NCBI GenBank assembly: GCA_900764755.1
Contig: CAAFPE010000058.1
Span: 1-37,948, forward strand
DNA: 37,948 nt
Source: an uncultured Oscillospiraceae bacterium
Lineage (GTDB): Bacteria > Bacillota > Clostridia > Oscillospirales > Oscillospiraceae
Reading direction: 5' to 3'
Positions within the stretch are counted from its first letter, which is position 1. Each line of letters starts with the position of its first letter. Both the position numbers and the translations under genes were made by a program. Shown one piece after another: positions 35,048 to 37,948 of the stretch. Under the pieces are notes generated by a model. It saw only the letters and a program-made list of their open reading frames with translations, was not told the DNA's origin and ran no database searches.

Positions 35048-35231
35048 TTTGCTTCCCTCCTTCATATAGAATTAAATGAAATCATAGGTACTCGTCGCAC
35101 AGCTCGTGCGGCGTGTAATGCCTGTCCGAGGTCTGCCCATACAATATATATAGGTAAACGCTCGGCAAGGCGGGGTTGCCTTGCGCAAACGCACAATGCA
35201 ATTCAAATAGAAATAACTTTACAGGGTAAAA
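35048..35231 (-). other. Structured rpsL-rpsG intercistronic region
   Basis: The 184-bp gap contains GCAAGGC/GCCTTGC (35165-35171 with 35178-35184) and CGCAC/GTGCG (35096-35100 with 35106-35110). Between them is an AT-rich stretch holding TATATATATTGT. It may be an S7-binding autoregulatory site, as known between these genes in Escherichia coli, or an internal promoter (TTGCCG, 16 bp, TATTGT). Neither is proven. Confidence 0.45.
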
Positions 35232-35654
35232 TTACTTCTTGCCGGCCTTGGGCCGCTTGGCACCGTACTTGGAACGAGCCTGCATACGGCCGTTGACGCC
35301 CTGGGTATCCAGGCTGCCGCGGATGATGTGGTAACGCACACCGGGGAGGTCCTTAACACGGCCGCCGCGGATCATCACCACGGAGTGCTCCTGAAGGTTG
35401 TGGCCGACGCCGGGGATATAGGCGGTGACCTCGTAGCCGTTGGTCAGACGCACACGGGCGATCTTACGCAGAGCGGAGTTCGGCTTCTTAGGAGTAGAAG
35501 TACGAACGGCGGTGCACACACCTCTCTTCTGAGGAGAAGGCAGATCGGTCTCGCGGTTCTTCAGGGTGTTCAGGCCATGCTGAAGGGCGGGAGAAGTGGA
35601 CTTGTAGGTCACCTGCTCGCGGCCCTTGCGGACCAGCTGATTAAAAGTAGGCAT
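35232..35654 (-). CDS. rpsL: 30S ribosomal protein S12
   Basis: A 140-residue decoding-centre protein. It starts PTFNQLVRKGRE and carries TSTPKKPNSALRKIARVRL and GHNLQEHSVVMIRGGRVKDLPGVRYH. The lysines in PKKPNS and GRVKDLPG that change in streptomycin resistance are wild type. AAGGAGGAAAATC precedes ATG 35654; an upstream in-frame codon would overlap it. The 100-bp leader from ybxF has a TGCCCC/GGGGCA hairpin (35678-35693) next to the ribosome binding site and an AATAAGG/CCTTATT hairpin near 35715. Confidence 0.98.
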   Translation of the reverse strand: MPTFNQLVRKGREQVTYKSTSPALQHGLNTLKNRETDLPSPQKRGVCTAVRTSTPKKPNSALRKIARVRLTNGYEVTAYIPGVGHNLQEHSVVMIRGGRVKDLPGVRYHIIRGSLDTQGVNGRMQARSKYGAKRPKAGKK

Positions 35655-35754
35655 GATTTTCCTCCTTTCCAAAAGTCTGCCCCAAATGGGGCATGGTATT
35701 TATTTTAACAAAATAAGGGGACCTTATTCTGCTAAAACCAAAAAAGTTTGGGAC

Positions 35755-35994
35755 TTACACTACGGCGGCGATGGCGGCTCCCACGGCAATGCCGCAGGCC
35801 TCACCCAGCAGCTTCATGCTGTCCGCCTGTTCCACCCGCACGCCTGCGCGGACGGCCTCCTGGACCAATGGCTGCAGCATACGGGGATCTGCGTCCCGGG
35901 CGATGTAGATCTTCTTCGCCCTTCCGTCCCTCAGGGCGCGGCGGGCCTGCTTGCTCCCCACGACCTTTTGGGCCTGTCTGAGTTCTTCCAGCAT
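35755..35994 (-). CDS. L7Ae/L30e-family RNA-binding protein (YbxF-like)
   Basis: A 79-residue ribosomal L7Ae-family protein that binds kink-turn RNA. It starts LEELRQAQKVVGSKQARRAL and has the family middle KKIYIARDADPRMLQPLV, ending GEACGIAVGAAIAAVV. In Bacillus ybxF (rplGB) sits between rpoC and rpsL. Here it is first in the str operon with a strong promoter, and the neighbour on the promoter side is a divergent serpin gene, so rpoBC is not adjacent. AGGAGGG precedes ATG 35994. A CCCCC/GGGGG hairpin directly before it may affect access. Confidence 0.93.
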   Translation of the reverse strand: MLEELRQAQKVVGSKQARRALRDGRAKKIYIARDADPRMLQPLVQEAVRAGVRVEQADSMKLLGEACGIAVGAAIAAVV

Positions 35995-36076
35995 CTCGGT
36001 GTCCCTCCTCTCCCCCGTGCTTGGGGGCGTTTCATCGGGTAAATGGGCGCAAAGTCCCTTACCACCGCAATTTTGA

Positions 36077-36105
36077 ATTATAACATCATGTCAAGTCCCC
36101 GTCAA
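36077..36105 (-). promoter_or_regulatory. Promoter of the ybxF-rpsL-rpsG-fusA operon
   Basis: -35 TTGACG (36105-36100), 17-bp spacer, -10 TATAAT (36082-36077). The 75-nt leader has GGTAA/TTACC and CCCCC/GGGGG dyads. Confidence 0.88.
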
Positions 36106-36221
36106 GATAAATTTTCCCGGAAATTTGCAATTCTGCCGCCTCTTTCTGGCCGCTTTGTCCAAAAGCCTGTCCTGTCCCCGGGAACCTTTTTCCTTCTGCT
36201 TCGTCTAACCCAATAAGAGGA

Positions 36222-36250
36222 TTGTTCCCATCCCTGCAATCTGATACAAT
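36222..36250 (+). promoter_or_regulatory. Promoter of the serpin gene
   Basis: -35 TTGTTC (36222-36227), 17-bp spacer, -10 TACAAT (36245-36250). Confidence 0.75.
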
Positions 36251-36284
36251 CTCCATAGAGGATCATCGAAAGGAGGCCACCGCA

Positions 36285-37526
36285 ATGAAACGCGCACTCT
36301 CTCTGCTCCTGGTCAGCGCCCTGTCCCTCTCCCTGCTGGCCGGCTGCTCCGCCGCGGAGCAGCTTTCCGCAGAACCCATTTCCCTGACCGCACAGGAGCT
36401 GTCCGCCCACGGCCCGGACACTCAAAACGCCTGCGACGCCCTCTCCGCCTTCGGGCTGGAACTGCTGCGGAACACGAAGCAGGCCGGTGAGAGCACCCTC
36501 CTCTCTCCGCTCTCCGTGATCCTGGCCCTGTCCATGGCGACCAACGGGGCGGAAGGCGAGACGATGGCCCAGTTCCAGGAGACGATGGGCGGCGTCTCTC
36601 TGGAGGCCCTCAATGCCGCCTGTCAGTCTCTCCTGTCTGACTACCGGCAGCTGGGCGGCTCCACCCGGGCCAGCATTGCCAACAGCCTGTGGGTGGACCC
36701 GGAGGGTCAGATCTCTGGGGAGTTCACCGGCCGCTGCATGGGGATCTACGGTGCCGAGGTCTTTCAGGGGGAACTGTCCTCTTCCGGTATCGTGAATGAC
36801 GTGAACCGCTGGGTGTCAAAGCAGACGAAGGGACTCATTCCGGAACTGGTCCAGCAGCCCTTCCCCGAGGACACCGCCGCCCTGCTGGTCAACGCTCTCT
36901 ATCTGCGCAACACCTGGGAGTTGGAGTTTGATCCCATCAGCACCTATCCCCGGAAATTTACCCACAGCAGCGGCCAGGTGGAACAGATGGACTTTCTCCA
37001 CCACTCCACCGATCTGCTCTACCTCCAGGGCGAGGGCGCTCAGGGGGTGGTGCTTCCCTACGACGACGGGCGGCTGGCCTTCGCGGCCATCCTGCCCGAC
37101 TCCCCCGATCTGGGCGGATGGCCGGACTCTCTAAATGGAAATGCCCTGTCCCAGCTGGTGCAGGGGGCGGATGAGCAGCGGTTCTTACATCTGGCTTTTC
37201 CCAAATTTGAAGCTGAGTGGAGCGGCTCACTTCAGGAGATCTTAAAGGACATGGGGCTGGAGGACGCCTTCACCCCCGGTCAGGCCGATTTTTCCCGGAT
37301 GGGCGATCATCCCAACGGCTATTACCTGAGCGAAGTCATCCACGCCGCCAAGCTCCAGGTGAACGAGAAGGGCACTGAGGCGGCCGCCGCCACGCTGGTC
37401 GCAGCCGGAGACGGCGCTGCTCCTCCACCTGCGGAGGGCATCAAGCTGCTGCTGGACCGCCCCTTCCTGTATGGCATCTTTGACCGTCAGAACGGTATCC
37501 CCCTGTTTCTGGGCACCTTTGAATGA
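36285..37526 (+). CDS. Lipoprotein serpin (serine protease inhibitor, inhibitory-type hinge)
   Basis: A 413-residue serpin with a lipoprotein signal: LLAGC with the lipid Cys at C21, after a KR and a hydrophobic stretch. The serpin core has LLSPLSVILALSMATNGAEG, NSLWVDPEG, VNRWVSKQTKGLIPEL, LVNALYLRNTWELEFD and LAFPKFEAEW, all typical. The reactive-centre hinge EKGTEAAAAT (E361 to T370) fits inhibitory serpins. Counting P17 from E361 puts P1 at about Gly377 and P1' at Ala378, in AAGDGAAPPP; an error of one or two residues is possible. The gut relatives (siropins, miropin) inhibit host elastase-like or pathogen proteases. Its target is unknown. GGAGG precedes ATG 36285, so the upstream 21 in-frame codons are not used. 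Confidence 0.93.
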   Translation: MKRALSLLLVSALSLSLLAGCSAAEQLSAEPISLTAQELSAHGPDTQNACDALSAFGLELLRNTKQAGESTLLSPLSVILALSMATNGAEGETMAQFQETMGGVSLEALNAACQSLLSDYRQLGGSTRASIANSLWVDPEGQISGEFTGRCMGIYGAEVFQGELSSSGIVNDVNRWVSKQTKGLIPELVQQPFPEDTAALLVNALYLRNTWELEFDPISTYPRKFTHSSGQVEQMDFLHHSTDLLYLQGEGAQGVVLPYDDGRLAFAAILPDSPDLGGWPDSLNGNALSQLVQGADEQRFLHLAFPKFEAEWSGSLQEILKDMGLEDAFTPGQADFSRMGDHPNGYYLSEVIHAAKLQVNEKGTEAAAATLVAAGDGAAPPPAEGIKLLLDRPFLYGIFDRQNGIPLFLGTFE

Positions 37527-37530
37527 ATGA

Positions 37531-37671
37531 GGAGTTAGGAATGAGGAATTGCAGTGTTCCGCCTCCGGCGGAACTGGTCCAAACGGTCCGGAAAAGCCGT
37601 CCCCTCCCCAGCCCCAACCGTCCAATCCCCAACTCCCAATCTCTAACTCCTAATTCCTAATTCCTAACCCC
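37531..37671. repeat. Inverted-repeat element of heptad (TTCCTAA) units
   Basis: Left arm 37531-37551 and right arm 37651-37671 are inverse complements at 18 of 21 positions, both built of TTAGGAA/TTCCTAA heptads. Between them are a perfect GTTCCGCC/GGCGGAAC hairpin (37556-37574), a direct pair of GGTCC, and more degenerate heptads (37624-37650). No transposase is visible. It looks like a small non-autonomous or palindromic repeat and related DNA occurs at 14821-14848. It starts right behind the serpin stop codon and might also end its transcript. Confidence 0.78.
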
Positions 37672-37723
37672 TGGAATAACCCGCCGCTCCCTGGGCATCC
37701 TAGCCCGGAAGGGAGGGGATGTG

Positions 37724-37912
37724 ATGAACGTCCACGTCAACGAAAACTGCATCGGCTGCGGCCTGTGCGTCAGTATGTGCGGCAGCGTCTTTCTGATGAC
37801 TGAGGAAGGGGTGGCCGCCGCCCGGGACGAGATCTTCCCGGAGCAGGAGGGCCTGGCCCAGGAGGCCGCCGAGAGCTGCCCCGTCAATGCCATTGAGATC
37901 ATCCACCATTGA
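37724..37912 (+). CDS. Monocluster [4Fe-4S] ferredoxin
   Basis: A 62-residue low-potential electron carrier. C9, C12 and C15 in ENCIGCGLCVSMC and the Cys in ESCPVNAIE form the usual single cluster; C19 in place of the normal proline-following position (CG, not CP) is an extra. This is the Thermotoga-type single-cluster ferredoxin, not the two-cluster clostridial type. ATG 37724 is favoured over an in-frame GTG at 37721 for spacing to GGAGG at 37712-37716. Redox partner is unknown. The window ends 36 bp later in a G run. Confidence 0.9.
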   Translation: MNVHVNENCIGCGLCVSMCGSVFLMTEEGVAAARDEIFPEQEGLAQEAAESCPVNAIEIIHH

Positions 37913-37948
37913 CCCGTCCAGAACCAAAACAGGCGGGGGGGGGCGCCC

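Noticed and set aside
35232..35654. Streptomycin-resistance changes in S12
   Set aside because: Lysines in PKKPNS and GRVKDLPG are wild type.
37930..37944. Long G run at the right edge as a regulatory signal
   Set aside because: It lies at the window end with no context; a homopolymer error or an incomplete stem is just as likely.

Overview
The window reads as chromosomal DNA of a strict anaerobe of the Bacillota, class Clostridia, most likely a gut Oscillospiraceae (Flavonifractor/Lawsonibacter/Oscillibacter-like). This is inferred from high GC, AGGAGG-type ribosome binding sites, frequent TTG/GTG starts, sigma-A promoters with 17-18 bp spacers, a class III (oxygen-sensitive) ribonucleotide reductase, a pyruvate formate-lyase activase, a butyrate-type CoA-transferase, pyruvate phosphate dikinase, a YbxF-type str operon and a DUF3793/flavodoxin pair. 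No phage, insertion sequence, CRISPR array, tRNA or rRNA was found. No similarity search was possible, so family names rest on recognised motifs.

Layout. 1-2560 (minus): a truncated PFL-activase gene behind a ZTP riboswitch, then an AGCS sodium:amino-acid symporter behind a tandem glycine riboswitch; both riboswitches are followed by an intrinsic terminator. 2670-6194 (plus): secA and a small nitroreductase. 6295-12356 (minus): a family I CoA-transferase whose expected catalytic Glu position is Gly, an xpaC-telA-TPM envelope/stress operon, and a DUF3793-flavodoxin pair under a promoter with iron-box-like palindromes. 12409-21699 (plus): threonine ammonia-lyase, a GC-rich structured intergenic region, rpe with a small DUF4177-like gene, recR, hemW, murA, walJ-rlmH and a phosphosugar mutase. 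21763-28786 (minus): L-cysteine desulfidase, a class III RNR with a fused C-terminal redoxin domain under paired NrdR boxes, and pyruvate phosphate dikinase. 28903-36105 (minus): an ECF sigma factor with an overlapping membrane partner, then tuf, fusA, rpsG, rpsL and ybxF (transcribed ybxF to tuf). 36222-37912 (plus): a lipoprotein serpin, an inverted-repeat element built from TTCCTAA-like heptads, and a monocluster ferredoxin.

Functional themes are anaerobic one-carbon, pyruvate and amino-acid metabolism (PFL activase under ZTP control, glycine uptake under glycine control, threonine and cysteine catabolism, PPDK, CoA-transferase), housekeeping (SecA, MurA, RecR, RlmH, the str operon) and envelope or host-facing functions (TPM protein, serpin, sigma/membrane-protein pair). 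The points most worth following up are the NrdD-redoxin fusion, the serpin with an inhibitory-type hinge, the DUF3793-flavodoxin regulon, the Glu-less CoA-transferase, and the unexplained structured or repeat elements at 13758-13976 and 37531-37671.
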